Source of the DNA: Nephrocerus scutellatus
Lineage: Eukaryota; Arthropoda; Insecta; Diptera; Pipunculidae
NCBI GenBank assembly: GCA_947095585.1
Contig: OX352762.1
Coordinates: 46,500,829-46,564,828, forward strand
DNA length: 64,000 nt
Reading direction: 5' to 3'
The position numbers were made by a program, and so were the translations under genes. Within the stretch, counting starts at the first letter, position 1. The number at the start of each line of letters is the position of its first letter. A model generated the notes under the pieces. It worked only from the letters and a program-made list of their open reading frames with translations. It had not been told where the DNA came from and made no database searches. Shown here one piece after another: positions 22,644-31,948 of this stretch.

Positions 22644-22666
22644 ACTTGCGCGTAAGCAAACGACGC
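22644..22666 (+). other. 23-bp piece of R1 flank caught in a tandem duplication
   Basis: ACTTGCGCGTAAGCAAACGA plus CGC is the genomic flank that also follows the second LTR copy at 35236. At 22667 the sequence jumps back into the LTR (CCATCAACTG, as at 10786). Junction microhomology GC/CC. Confidence 0.85.
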
Positions 22667-23494
22667 CCATCAACTGTAGGTTCTTGTACGCGGACACGTA
22701 GCCCCGGGATAACTCGCGGTTCGTCTTAATATATAAAAAATTTTTTCCTATCAGGTAGTTTTCTTCATCGACAGCGCTGGCGACGACGGAGGTACCTGAA
22801 AAGGAAAAGGTAAGTGAAGATTCATAATTCCTTAGTATTCATTTTGCGTACAATACCGCCATGTATATGGGCTCTTGGCGAACGTGTCCGTCGTCAGGAA
22901 TCGCTCTGTAGACAGAGCGAATTTTTTTGCTTATATATAGATCGGAGAAAAAAAAAAGAAAAAATGAAATTGGGCTATATATGTATATATATATATATAT
23001 ACATACCTCTGTATCCATATCCCCATGTAATAAAATGTTTTAAATTATGCCCGGTGGCAATATATTTTTTATACCTAATCGATTTAAATTACGCCCGTTG
23101 GCAATATACTTTTTATAAATAATCGATTTAGATTATGCCGTTGGCAATATACTTTTTTACAAATAATTGATTTAAATTATGCCGTTGGCAATATACTTTT
23201 TATAAATAAATGATTTAAATTATGCCCGTTGGCAATATACTTTTTTGCAAATAATTGATGTAAATTATGCCGTTGGTAATATACTTTTTTATAAATAAAT
23301 GATTTAAATTATGCCCGTTGGCAATATACTTTTTGCAAATAGTGGATTTAAATTATGCCCGTTGGCACTATACTTTTTTATAAATAATTGATTTAAATTA
23401 TGCCCGGTGGCAATATATTTTTTATAAATAATTGATTTAAATTACGCCCGATGGCAACACCTTTCTATAGCCTTAACGTTTATGCCCAATATAC
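22667..23494 (+). repeat. Duplicated R1 LTR fragment, left half
   Basis: LTR sequence from the CCATCAACTG point through the splice donor (22810) and into the 44-bp minisatellite, interrupted by U1 at 23495. Continues at 34193. Confidence 0.88.
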
Positions 23495-23734
23495 TGTAAC
23501 GAGGTTTTCCCAGCCGGGGTAGAACTCAGTGTGACCAGGGTTCCTTCTATTAGGGTCGTTACAATAAAAAGAATTTGTTTTTAGTTGGGAATGGAATTCA
23601 ATCGTTCTTTATTTGTTCTTCGCTTAATCTGTACACTTAAAATTATCGGTTGTTTAAAGCTATATATTATTTTACTGTATAAGTTTCAATTATGATTAAA
23701 GGAGACCGACGTATCTCCAGGCGGGATGATAGTC

Positions 23735-24640
23735 TGTTCTCGCGTAGAGCGTGGATTTGAAGGCGAGGACTTCGCTCTTGAACCTCCAATAGTGTGGATA
23801 ATGTCTAGCGTTAGGCGTGGGCGTGAAGGCAAGGACTTCGCTCTTGAACCTCCAATCTAGCGTAAAGTGTGGATAATGTCTAGCGTAAAGCGTGGGCGTG
23901 AAGGCAAGGACTTCGCTCTTGAACCTTCAATCTAGCGTAAAGCGTGGGTAATGTCTAGCGTAAAGCGTGGGCGTGAAGGCAAGGACTTCGCTCTTGAACC
24001 TCCAATCTAGCGTAAAGCGTGGGTAATGTCTAGCGTAAAGCGTGGGCGTGAAGGCAAGGACTTCGCTCTTGAACCTCCAATCTAGCGTAAAGCGTGGGTA
24101 ATGTCTAGCGTAAAGCGTGGGCGTGAAGGCAAGGACTTCGCTCTTGAACCTCCAATCTAGCGTAAAGCGTGGGCAATGTCTAGCGTAAAGCGTGGGCGGG
24201 AAGGCAAGGACTTCGCTCTTGAACCTCCAATTAGCGTAAAGCGTGGATATTGTCTAGCGTAAAGCGTGGGCGTGAAGGCAAGGACTTCGCTCTTGAACCT
24301 CCAATCTAGCGTAAAGCGTGGATACTGTCTAGCGTAAAGCGTGGGCGTGAAGGCAAGGACTTCGCTCTTGAACCTCCAGTCTAGCGTAAAGCGTGGATAC
24401 TGTCTAGCGTAAAGCGTGGGCGTGAAGGCAAGGACTTCGCTCTTGAACCTCCAATCTAGCGTAAAGCGTGGATACTGTCTAGCGTAAAGCGTGGGCGTGA
24501 AGGCAAGGACTTCGCTCTTGAACCTCCAATCTAGCGTAAAGCGTGGATACTGTCTAGCGTAAAGCGTGGGCGTGAAGGCAAGGACTTCGCTCTTGAACCT
24601 CCAATCTTTAGGATAACTACTGGCGTAAAGTGTAAAGTGA
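23735..24640 (-). repeat. 75-bp tandem array in the U1 LTR (about 12 units)
   Basis: Units carry GGCAAGGACTTCGCTCTTGA-ACC and two copies of CTAGCGTAAAGCGTGG. Because 75 is divisible by 3 it gives a false 169-codon ORF. Same array in the other LTR at 32189-33094. The CTCTTGAAC core also repeats in the N1 LTR. Confidence 0.93.
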
Positions 24641-24759
24641 AGGCAAGGACTTCGCTCTTGAACCATTCACTCTGACTTGTTGCCGGGAAGAGGGATTTCT
24701 AGGAAAGAAGACCGATTGTTAGGACTGCTGGCCTTTTATAGTCCTCCATCGAGTGTAGA

Positions 24760-25060
24760 AATCCCGTTGTTGCAACGATCGTGAAATCCGCTAACTCGCC
24801 TGATGGTGTGCTGTTGTTGTTGTTTCCTTTGATGTGATATGGTTGTTGTTGTTTTGTCCGGCCGGTCAGTATTGCTGCGCTCGGCGGTCTATTGGTTCGT
24901 GATCCCGTTGGTGCAACGATAGGGAAATCCGCTACGTCACATGATCGGTGGGACTTGGTAGTGTTGTTGTTGCCTCTTTGATGTTTGTTAGTTCCAAGAT
25001 CCCGTTGATGCAAAATTAGGGAACTCCGCTACATCGCATGATAGGTGTAGTGTTGTTGTT
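24760..25060 (-). repeat. Three degenerate direct repeats in the U1 LTR
   Basis: Units start ATCCCGTTG(T/G/A)TGCAA and continue with a GGGAAATCCGCTA-like stretch, then TTG runs. Matched at 33214-33514. Antisense reading gives Q/N-rich ORFs that I do not consider genes. Confidence 0.7.
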
Positions 25061-25729
25061 GGTTTGCCTCGAAAATGCGTGCTGTCGTACATTGTGTGTT
25101 GTTTGTTGTTGTTTTTTTTTCTTTTGGTTGTCTAATGATGCTGCAGACTTCTGATTGTCCGCTATCATATTTTGCATGCTGTTTGTTGTTGCCTTTTACG
25201 TGGGTCTGCGCCGTCTTACACTGCATGCTTTGTTGTTGTTGTTCTCCTTGACTTGTCTGATGCAAAATGTATGCATGTTGTTTGTTGTTGTTTTGAATAT
25301 TGGTCGGGTATTCTGTGTCTGTGGTGCTGTATGCCTGCTGTTGTTGTTTTCTCCGATGATGCTGTGTGCTTCTGCATGTATTGTGAGTCACGAGCGGGGT
25401 ATCCCTAGTCTGTGTGGTCTGGTGCTGTATGTGTGTCGTCATTCTCTCACTCAGCTGCTTGATGATGGCGTGCATTGGTTGTGCGTGGTGAATTTACGCG
25501 TTGTGAAATATAGAGAACCTGTGTATCATAAGCCGAGAGTAATTTCGGCGAGTAATTTACCACTTAAAAGAGTGGGAAACATGTTGCTAGGTTTAAGAAC
25601 ATTATGGTAAACGTTTCTTTGTAATGTGTATGCAAGTTTTTATTAAATTCAAAAGAAAGTGTTGTTTACAAAAAGATGGTTGCGTACCAAAAATAATGTG
25701 TGGAAAAAATTGTGTGGCAAATTTTCCCT

Positions 25730-27094
25730 TCACACCTCCCCCTTACTTCGACGGATGCTGATCTTTCCCTTCCTGGTGACTAGCACTCCAAGTCGGGTCT
25801 TGTCCTGCACATGGAAGAAATGTATCCTTCGTAGTTCTCCCGCTTGTACTCTCGCCTTTGCCGTATCTATCTTGGCCTGGAGTTCATGGGATACGGTTTC
25901 GCTCATGGTCTCTTCTTTGTGCACTATGCCTGTGAGTGACAGGACATCTTCCTGTCGTCGGGTCGTCGCGGTTTTTGGTGGGTTGTTCCTGTCTGGTCCG
26001 GGTTCGAGGAGGCCTGTCGGCGGGGTGAAACTTTTTTCCCTCGGTTTGTTGTTGTGGCTGCCACTGCTACTACTGCTGCTACTACGGTTGCTGCTGTTGC
26101 TCCCACTACTGCTACTGCTGCGGGTACTGTTGCTACTACTGTCACTGCTGCTGCTACTGCTATCGTGTCTGCTGCGACTGCGGTAGCGGTGGCGAGTGCG
26201 GCGCGGAGTTTTTGGCCTGCTGCGGTTGACTCTTTCTCGGATGTTACAGTCTATGTCGTCATCGCCTAATCCGAGATCTGGAAACTTAATCGCTGGGTCG
26301 GCGCTTCTTTGGATGAGGTTGGCAAGCATTCTCCGTTTCTTGCTGGCGCTGTCCGGCGACATCCTCTGGCCTGGCGAGTCGGGTCCTGACAGTCCCCAGG
26401 TGAGGACTTTCTCCGCTGCTTCCAGTAAAAATGCGCCACAATCCACCCCATTTCGCTGTTGTGGCATCTCCATGTGTCGGCCTGGGTATGAGTCCTGGAA
26501 CTCTGCCCACGTCCAGTGATGTCCCTTCGATAGGTGCTGTTGCACGACGTAGCCGCGAATTACCTCAATGGCCTCGTTCCTTGGTGTTTTGGCCCACGAA
26601 TCGTACACATCAATGGTGGCACGGTGAGGTCTCCCCGGGTTGGTAACCACCACGAGGTACCAATGGTTGCCGTCGCAAATGGGCACTAAAACCAGGTCTT
26701 TCCTGATGAGGTCCTTGTGCCGGTCCCACCTGCTCACTAGTGCGTGTCGCCTAATGGCCGTTGACTCGGGGCTCTCCTGCTGATCTGGCTGGTACTGCTG
26801 CATCCGTGAGAAGAGGAATGTGCTGCAGATCTTGATTCTCTCCCGGTGGCTTTCCTCCATCCTTCTCTCTAACCACCTGAGTCCGACTCCCACCAGAACG
26901 TCGTTGAAGTATACCCCTTTCTTTAGTCGGCAGTAGTCGGCCATTCGCACATCGATGCCACCTGGCCCTGGAGGAAAACTTCCGATCACCTGGTTTAACT
27001 CGGCGTCTCCGGATGCGTGAATCGTGTTTGTGGCTTCCATGCAGATGCGTTGTATGGCTTCGTTGTCTATCTTGGGTGTCCTCTGGGTATTCAT
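25730..27094 (-). CDS. ORF3 of U1: Ulp1/SENP-like cysteine protease with RS-rich tail
   Basis: 454 residues in the env position. The Ulp1 (C48) catalytic set is complete: KKGVYFNDVLVGVGLRWL (residues 58-75) fits the substrate-side motif, H144 in GNHWYLVVV, D165 in DVYDSW, Q213 and C219 in PQQRNGVDCGAF, with Gln six before Cys as in Ulp1 proteins. Such enzymes process SUMO or related modifiers. Residues 285-345 are RS- and Ser-rich, then Pro-rich, then a helical end. No signal peptide or membrane segment is seen, so it is not Env. The start ATG has A at -3; the stop overlaps the 3' LTR by its TGA. It lies 290 bp after Pol, so it needs its own mRNA or reinitiation. Substrate (SUMO, ubiquitin, NEDD8) is unknown. 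Confidence 0.85.
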   Translation of the reverse strand: MNTQRTPKIDNEAIQRICMEATNTIHASGDAELNQVIGSFPPGPGGIDVRMADYCRLKKGVYFNDVLVGVGLRWLERRMEESHRERIKICSTFLFSRMQQYQPDQQESPESTAIRRHALVSRWDRHKDLIRKDLVLVPICDGNHWYLVVVTNPGRPHRATIDVYDSWAKTPRNEAIEVIRGYVVQQHLSKGHHWTWAEFQDSYPGRHMEMPQQRNGVDCGAFLLEAAEKVLTWGLSGPDSPGQRMSPDSASKKRRMLANLIQRSADPAIKFPDLGLGDDDIDCNIRERVNRSRPKTPRRTRHRYRSRSRHDSSSSSSDSSSNSTRSSSSSGSNSSNRSSSSSSSGSHNNKPREKSFTPPTGLLEPGPDRNNPPKTATTRRQEDVLSLTGIVHKEETMSETVSHELQAKIDTAKARVQAGELRRIHFFHVQDKTRLGVLVTRKGKISIRRSKGEV

Positions 27095-27384
27095 CTTTTA
27101 AAAATTTTGTTGGTTTTGGTTTTGTTTACGATGTCTGGATACACTGAGTAATCACTTGAGACTAATTTTTACTTGTTGTGTGTACTTGAAACGAAAACAA
27201 GTTGCGGGACCTGTACTCCGTTATTTTCTTCTTCTGGTGTAGTTTACTTCGTTGTTTCAGCATTGGGGTGTCGTGGTGTTACTTTGGATGTGTTGTCTTT
27301 TCTTTCTTTTCCCAAGTTGATATCATAGTTTCTGTAATTTAACTCTTTTGGTTACAGATGGGATCGTCAAATGCCGTTTCAGTG
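27095..27384 (-). other. Pol-ORF3 spacer of U1
   Basis: 290 bp without an ORF. No strong splice acceptor with a polypyrimidine tract is visible on the minus strand; ACTCAG and TCCAG near 27135-27145 are weak candidates. Confidence 0.4.
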
Positions 27385-30300
27385 TCAGTGTGTTGCTGAC
27401 GTATTGCTCTGGATTTCGATGATGATGCTATTGATCGCTGTCGCATTTTCGTCATGCCTCTGACTTCTCTCTCCCGCTTGTGTTCTTTTGTGTGGTCGTC
27501 TTGAGGTTTGTTGCCGATTGTTTTGTCTTATGGTTTTTAATGGAACGATGTTCTGTTCATGGTTCCCCGTCCCAGACCGCCAGTTGCGCGGGTGATTATA
27601 CCATTCGTGCTGATGTTTGCTGCCGTGTTGTATCACTGTGGGCTCGTTAGAGTGTTGGGTGTGGGGTGTCACTGTTATTGCGATGCGGTTTGTCTTCTCT
27701 GGTTCGGGTGGGGAGTTTCCGTGGAAGTCTTTCAACTCATTGACGTGGGCTGTGCGCTCCTTGTTTTGCCCATGTTTCCTTAGCCTTACTATGACAGGTG
27801 AGACGAAGCTCATCACTAAGTATGGCCCGTCGTATCGTGGTGCTAGTTTACTAGCGAACCCTTCCACTGCCTTTGATAGGTGGTGCTGTTTGACCAGCAC
27901 CAGCTTCCCGATCTCGGGCTTCCAAGGACGTCGTCTGAGGTTGTAGTGGCGGGCTTGATCCTTCGCAGCTCGTTCTAAGTTTCGTCGCACGATCTCGAAG
28001 ATCTCGTTCATCTGGGTCTTTCGGTCCTCTGGTTTTTTACCTAGTGTACCCGTCCCAGGAGTGATCTCGTCGTACAGCGTGTTCGGGAGGCGGGGTTCTC
28101 GGCCCTGTGTCAGGAATGCCGGGCTGTATCCTGTTGAGTCCTGTACGCTTGAATTTATTGCTAGCATAACTTCGGGCAGCTTCTCGTCCCAAGTGCGTTG
28201 TTGCGTTCCCGCTAGTTGTGCAATTATTGTTTTAGCGGTGCGGTTGACCCTTTCAGTGGGATTTTCTTGGGGGGTATATGGCGCTGTAAATTGCTGGCGT
28301 ATGCCCATGGTCTCCAAGAATCGACGAAATGCCCTGCTACTGAATTGCGCCCCGTTGTCTGTTATCAGGATCTTGGGTACGCCGTATCGGGCCAGTATAC
28401 GTTCGCGAAAAGCCCGTTGGACTCCTTCGGTCGTTGCCCTTCGCATTGGAATCAGTTCGACCCATTTCGAAAACCGATCAAAGAAAACCAGTAACATGGT
28501 ATTTCCGTGTTTCGATCTAGGGAGTGGCCCAACGAAGTCACTACACAATGTGGCCCATGGTTCGTCGGCCACCTGGGTAAGCATTTTACCTGCTGCTTGC
28601 TGTTGGCTGGGTTTGTAGCACTGGCAGCTTTCACATTTCTTTACATACTGACGAATGTCACGAAACATACCCGGCCAATAGTAGCGACCGCATATTCTCG
28701 CCGTGGTCTTCCGGATCCCCAGGTGCCCTGCTGATGCGCTGTCATGGTTTTCCTGCAGTACCCGACTTCGAAGGTTACTCGGCACACACAGTTTCCACGG
28801 TGTTGAGTCCTCGTCTCCGGCTCGATGCCCTATGTGTCGATACAGCTGCTGGCCTTCGATCACGTAGTCGGGGAATTTGGCTGGGTTCTCTGTGACCTGC
28901 TGGACCTTCTTTTGCAGCCAGTGGCACTTCTGTTGCTCTACGTGTTCCTCGGAGGTTGCCATCAGTGTTTCTTGCGGTTGTCTTGATAGAGCGTCTGCAA
29001 CGACGTTGAGTTTGCCCCGCCTGTACTGTATGTCGTATGTATACTGCTGTAGTTCTAGCGCCCACCGTGCGATCCGGCCGGACGGGCTGGATATCGAGTT
29101 TAGCCATTTGAGCGAGAGGTGGTCTGTTATTACTGTATACCTATACCCTTCGATGTATGCCCGTATCTTCCTTATTCCCCATACGATGGCCAGGCATTCC
29201 TTTTCGGTCGGCGAGTAGTTCTTCTCTGCGGGGTTTAGGTGTCGACTGGCATACGCTATGACCCGTTCACTGTCGTCTATCTCCTGGGTGAGGACTGCTC
29301 CTAAACCATAATCGCTGGCATCCGTCTGGAGTGTGAACTTCTTAGAGAAATCGGGGCAGGCCAGGATTGGGGCCTCGGTAAGTTTAACTTTGAGTGCTTC
29401 GAATGCTTGCTGCTGCTCTTCTCCCCACTTCCAGTGCTTGCCTTTCTTGAGGAGGCTCGTCATCGGTCGCACGGTCTCGGCGAAATCTGGAACAAATCGG
29501 CGGTACCATGAAGCGATGCCCAGGTACCGGCGTACCTCTCGTACATTACTCGGGGGTTGGAGCTCTTTGATGGCCGCTATTTTGTCGGGGTCAGTGTGTA
29601 TGCCTTTGTTACTGACCACGTGTCCCAAGTACCGTATTTCCGTTTTGCAGAACTCACATTTTTCCGGGTTAATTTTTAGGTTAGCCATCTGCAATCGCCT
29701 GAACACCTTGCGCAGATTTCCCATGTGTTCGTCAAACGTTCTCCCGATGACGACTATGTCGTCAAGATATGCAAACGCATGGGGCTCCATCTCTGGTCCG
29801 ATGACTTGATCGAGCGCTCGCTGGAAGGTCGCAGGGGCCGAATGTAGCCCGAACGGCATCACGCGCCATTGGAACAAGCCACGGCCGGGTACCGTGAAGG
29901 CGGTGTACTGCTTACTCTTCTCCTCCATGGGGATTTGCCAATATCCATTTCTCAGGTCCAGACTACTGATGAATTTGGCACCGCGAAGCTTTTCTAGAAT
30001 GTGTTGGATTCGTGGCAGGGGGTATGCGTCGGGCACTGATCGTGCATTCAGTTCTCGATAGTCGATACATAGTCTCCATTTGCCCGTCTTCTTTCGCACG
30101 AGAACTATGGGCGCGCTGTGGGGGCTATGTGAAGGCTCGATACATCCTTTTTCCAACAACTCGTCGATCTCTGTATTTATTATTTCCTGCATGGCTGGAT
30201 TACGGGGGAAGTAGCGCTGCTTTATTGGGCGTTCGTCGTGCATGATGATTCTGTGTTCCGTGATGTTGGAAACGGTGGGTAGTTGATCAAATTTCTTGAA

Positions 30301-30888
30301 TTCTTGTTGCAGAAACGCTGAAAGCTGTTCCTGTTCTGTCCGTGGTGTTTCTTGCGTGGTGGTGCATTGTCGGATGTGTTCTGCGGGCGTGGTTCTGTGC
30401 TGTAATTTTATGGTCTGGCCACCGCAGCTTAGACGGGCCTCCACCCGTGACAAAAAGTCCAGACCTAAGATTACTTCATCCATTGCATCTGGGAGAATCA
30501 AGAATGGAAACTGTATCTCCCTATTACCTATCTCGACATCTAGCTGTAGGGCCTCTCGGATTAACTTGGGTGTCCCTTCGGCCATCCGTACGGTCACATC
30601 CATGGGTAGACTCTTTGTTGTCCCCCTTTTGTCTTCTGCAAAACGTTCGCTCACAAAACTCCTAGTAGCCCCTGTGTCAATCGTAGCTTTTACCGGCGTC
30701 CCTCCTAGAGTGATGGTGGCGAGGATCCGGTTAGAATCGTAGGCAAGGAAGTTTACTGGGCCCGGGGTGTCGGTCTTGGGGTTTCCGTCGCACCACGGTT
30801 TCGGCGGTCCCCTTGCTCGTTTCCCGGTCGTTCGACGCGTTTCCGGCAGCATTCCACGGTCCGAACATTTCGAAGGCCGCAGTCCCAA
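27385..30888 (-). CDS. pol: Pol polyprotein of U1 (PR-RT-RNaseH-IN)
   Basis: 1167 codons open; translated product starts at the frameshift (30819-30825), so about the first 22 codons are not used. Protease D71-T-G (ATIDTGATRSFV). RT: KTGKWRLCIDYREL, D311 in SSLDLRNGYWQIP, PFGLHSAPATF, YLDD 374-377. RNase H: D523, E564, D589, D632. Integrase: H715-x6-H722-x29-C752-x2-C755, core D784, D844, E879 (34 residues between the last two). A GPY-type module (RYDGPYLVMSFVSPVIVRL) follows; a basic Gln-rich tail ends the protein. No chromodomain. All catalytic residues I checked are present, and no stop or shift occurs. Related to but clearly distinct from R1/R2 Pol. Confidence 0.95.
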   Translation of the reverse strand: MGLRPSKCSDRGMLPETRRTTGKRARGPPKPWCDGNPKTDTPGPVNFLAYDSNRILATITLGGTPVKATIDTGATRSFVSERFAEDKRGTTKSLPMDVTVRMAEGTPKLIREALQLDVEIGNREIQFPFLILPDAMDEVILGLDFLSRVEARLSCGGQTIKLQHRTTPAEHIRQCTTTQETPRTEQEQLSAFLQQEFKKFDQLPTVSNITEHRIIMHDERPIKQRYFPRNPAMQEIINTEIDELLEKGCIEPSHSPHSAPIVLVRKKTGKWRLCIDYRELNARSVPDAYPLPRIQHILEKLRGAKFISSLDLRNGYWQIPMEEKSKQYTAFTVPGRGLFQWRVMPFGLHSAPATFQRALDQVIGPEMEPHAFAYLDDIVVIGRTFDEHMGNLRKVFRRLQMANLKINPEKCEFCKTEIRYLGHVVSNKGIHTDPDKIAAIKELQPPSNVREVRRYLGIASWYRRFVPDFAETVRPMTSLLKKGKHWKWGEEQQQAFEALKVKLTEAPILACPDFSKKFTLQTDASDYGLGAVLTQEIDDSERVIAYASRHLNPAEKNYSPTEKECLAIVWGIRKIRAYIEGYRYTVITDHLSLKWLNSISSPSGRIARWALELQQYTYDIQYRRGKLNVVADALSRQPQETLMATSEEHVEQQKCHWLQKKVQQVTENPAKFPDYVIEGQQLYRHIGHRAGDEDSTPWKLCVPSNLRSRVLQENHDSASAGHLGIRKTTARICGRYYWPGMFRDIRQYVKKCESCQCYKPSQQQAAGKMLTQVADEPWATLCSDFVGPLPRSKHGNTMLLVFFDRFSKWVELIPMRRATTEGVQRAFRERILARYGVPKILITDNGAQFSSRAFRRFLETMGIRQQFTAPYTPQENPTERVNRTAKTIIAQLAGTQQRTWDEKLPEVMLAINSSVQDSTGYSPAFLTQGREPRLPNTLYDEITPGTGTLGKKPEDRKTQMNEIFEIVRRNLERAAKDQARHYNLRRRPWKPEIGKLVLVKQHHLSKAVEGFASKLAPRYDGPYLVMSFVSPVIVRLRKHGQNKERTAHVNELKDFHGNSPPEPEKTNRIAITVTPHTQHSNEPTVIQHGSKHQHEWYNHPRNWRSGTGNHEQNIVPLKTIRQNNRQQTSRRPHKRTQAGERSQRHDENATAINSIIIEIQSNTSATH

Positions 30889-31862
30889 CAGAAGATGGTT
30901 TGGGGGTTACGACAGTCCCGCCTCATGTGTCCGTCCTGGCCACATCGCAGGCAAGCCGTCCTTACATTTATTCGCGCTTCCATATTTTGTGCTACCATGA
31001 AATTCCTTTCGGGTTGTCTGGGTCGGGGCGAGGGTTTGATAGGTTCTGCTGCACCAGCGATGCCTTCGAAATCTTCTGCCAGACTGATGAGTTCGTGGAG
31101 GTCTCTAAAATCCTTCCTCCGGATATAGTACTGGTACTCTTGGCGACAGTTTCGGAAGATCCTTTCGACCTGTTGTGTACCGGTGTAGTTTGCGTGCCTC
31201 ATGAGGTTCTGCATTATGATTACGAAATCCTTGAAGCGCTCCTTTGGCTTTTGCTGGCGTTGACGAATTTCGTCTTCTAGATGTTCCCAGTACCTGGAGG
31301 GCAGGAAGAACTGTAGAAAATCTGTCGTGAAGGCGTTCCAGGTCTCCCATTTTCGGTTGTTGTTTCGGTACCATAATAACGCGCGGTCACGGAGTAGTTC
31401 CGGCATGGTTCTGGGTAGAAGGTCCCTGTTTAAACAGTAGGCATCCGCAAGTTCTTCTAGCCTTTCGATGAATAGGAGAGGCTCCTTACCACCATCGTAC
31501 TTCACCGACCACTTCCTCACCTGGTCCATTATTTGAGCGTACGACGTAACTGTCGTGTCCGTACTGCTTCGCGTTGGAACCACTTCCGGTGGTGCCGGAG
31601 AGATTGCCCTGATGGTTGCCTTTGGGTCGTCGCGTACCGTGGCTTCAGATGGATTCAAGGCTGGTGATGGGCTGCGTCTATGCTTCTCCTCGAGCTCACT
31701 TAGGCGTATCTCGTCCTCCGACGTAACGTCTCGTCCGGAAACAAAGCTGGAAAACCTTTTCCTTAAATCTTCCACTGCGCCGTTGCTGTCGATTCGGAAC
31801 TCGCTCATGTAGCTCTTCAGCTCCTCTTTCGACAGTGTATAAATCCAACTGGTCTTAACCAT
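30753..31862 (-). CDS. gag: Gag of U1 with SAP-like N-terminus
   Basis: 369 residues. ATG in strong context (ACG ATG G). Residues 9-41 (LSKEELKSYMSEFRI, then GAVEDLRKRF) resemble a SAP helix-loop-helix. A Ser/Pro linker follows, then a retrotransposon capsid domain (about 110-270: QVRKWSVKYDGGKEPLLFIERL, LLWYRNNNRKWETW). CCHC zinc knuckle C304-x2-C307-x4-H312-x4-C317 is followed by a second Cys motif (C325-x2-C328, C338, C339) lacking the His. It overlaps Pol by 136 bp. It would form the particle and bind RNA. Confidence 0.93.
   Translation of the reverse strand: MVKTSWIYTLSKEELKSYMSEFRIDSNGAVEDLRKRFSSFVSGRDVTSEDEIRLSELEEKHRRSPSPALNPSEATVRDDPKATIRAISPAPPEVVPTRSSTDTTVTSYAQIMDQVRKWSVKYDGGKEPLLFIERLEELADAYCLNRDLLPRTMPELLRDRALLWYRNNNRKWETWNAFTTDFLQFFLPSRYWEHLEDEIRQRQQKPKERFKDFVIIMQNLMRHANYTGTQQVERIFRNCRQEYQYYIRRKDFRDLHELISLAEDFEGIAGAAEPIKPSPRPRQPERNFMVAQNMEARINVRTACLRCGQDGHMRRDCRNPQTIFCWDCGLRNVRTVECCRKRVERPGNEQGDRRNRGATETPRPTPRAQ
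30819..30825 (-). promoter_or_regulatory. -1 frameshift site GGGAAAC of U1
   Basis: On the minus strand the Gag codons are CCG GGA AAC GAG (P-G-N-E), giving G GGA AAC in slippery phase. After slipping, the reading is GGG AAA CGA GCA, which is the open Pol frame (G-K-R-A). The site lies inside the Gag/Pol overlap. Downstream G/C-rich sequence could pair, but I did not fold it. Confidence 0.8.
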
Positions 31863-31927
31863 CGTGGTTATCTAATTGTGTTCTTTCTTTATTGGTATAT
31901 TTTTTTTTTTTCTCTATCAAATTCCAG

Positions 31928-31946
31928 GGTCCCTGCTCGGGCGCCA
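31928..31946 (-). promoter_or_regulatory. tRNA-Lys(UUU)-type primer-binding site of U1
   Basis: Minus strand TGGCGCCCGAGCAGGGACC, matching the complement of the 3' end of tRNA-Lys(UUU) with one G for A. Two bases (AT) separate it from the LTR end. Confidence 0.88.
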
Positions 31947-31948
31947 AT

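Larger units (their letters stand above)
23495..25734 (-). repeat. 3' LTR of U1
   Basis: On the minus strand TGTGAAGGG to GTTACA. On the + strand TGTAACGAGG to TTCACA. Contains the 75-bp array (23735-24640), three roughly 100-140-bp repeats (24760-25060) and many TTG runs. The polypurine tract (AAGTAAGGGGGAGG on the minus strand) lies next to it at about 25735-25748. Confidence 0.93.

Noticed and set aside
22814..23122. 102-codon ORF in the duplicated R1 LTR
   Set aside because: Runs through TA microsatellite and minisatellite; not kept in sister LTRs.
23735..24640. CRISPR-like array
   Set aside because: Units are directly adjacent without variable spacers; a eukaryotic LTR minisatellite.
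24157..24666. 169-codon minus-strand ORF with 25-residue repeats (also 32611-33120)
   Set aside because: Pure consequence of a 75-bp tandem repeat in the U1 LTR; no start context or domain.
24699..25475. Q/N-rich ORFs in the U1 LTR (both strands)
   Set aside because: Arise from CAA/TTG runs and LTR repeats; identical in both LTRs, no coding signal.
25730..27094. ORF3 as an Env protein
   Set aside because: No signal peptide, membrane segment or furin-like site; Ulp1 motifs explain it.
27385..27900. Chromodomain at the Pol C-terminus of U1
   Set aside because: A GPY-type module is visible, but the tail is Gln/basic and lacks the aromatic chromodomain pattern.
28061..28618. Long + strand ORFs opposite U1 pol and gag
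   Set aside because: Antisense shadows of an intact, motif-bearing coding frame.
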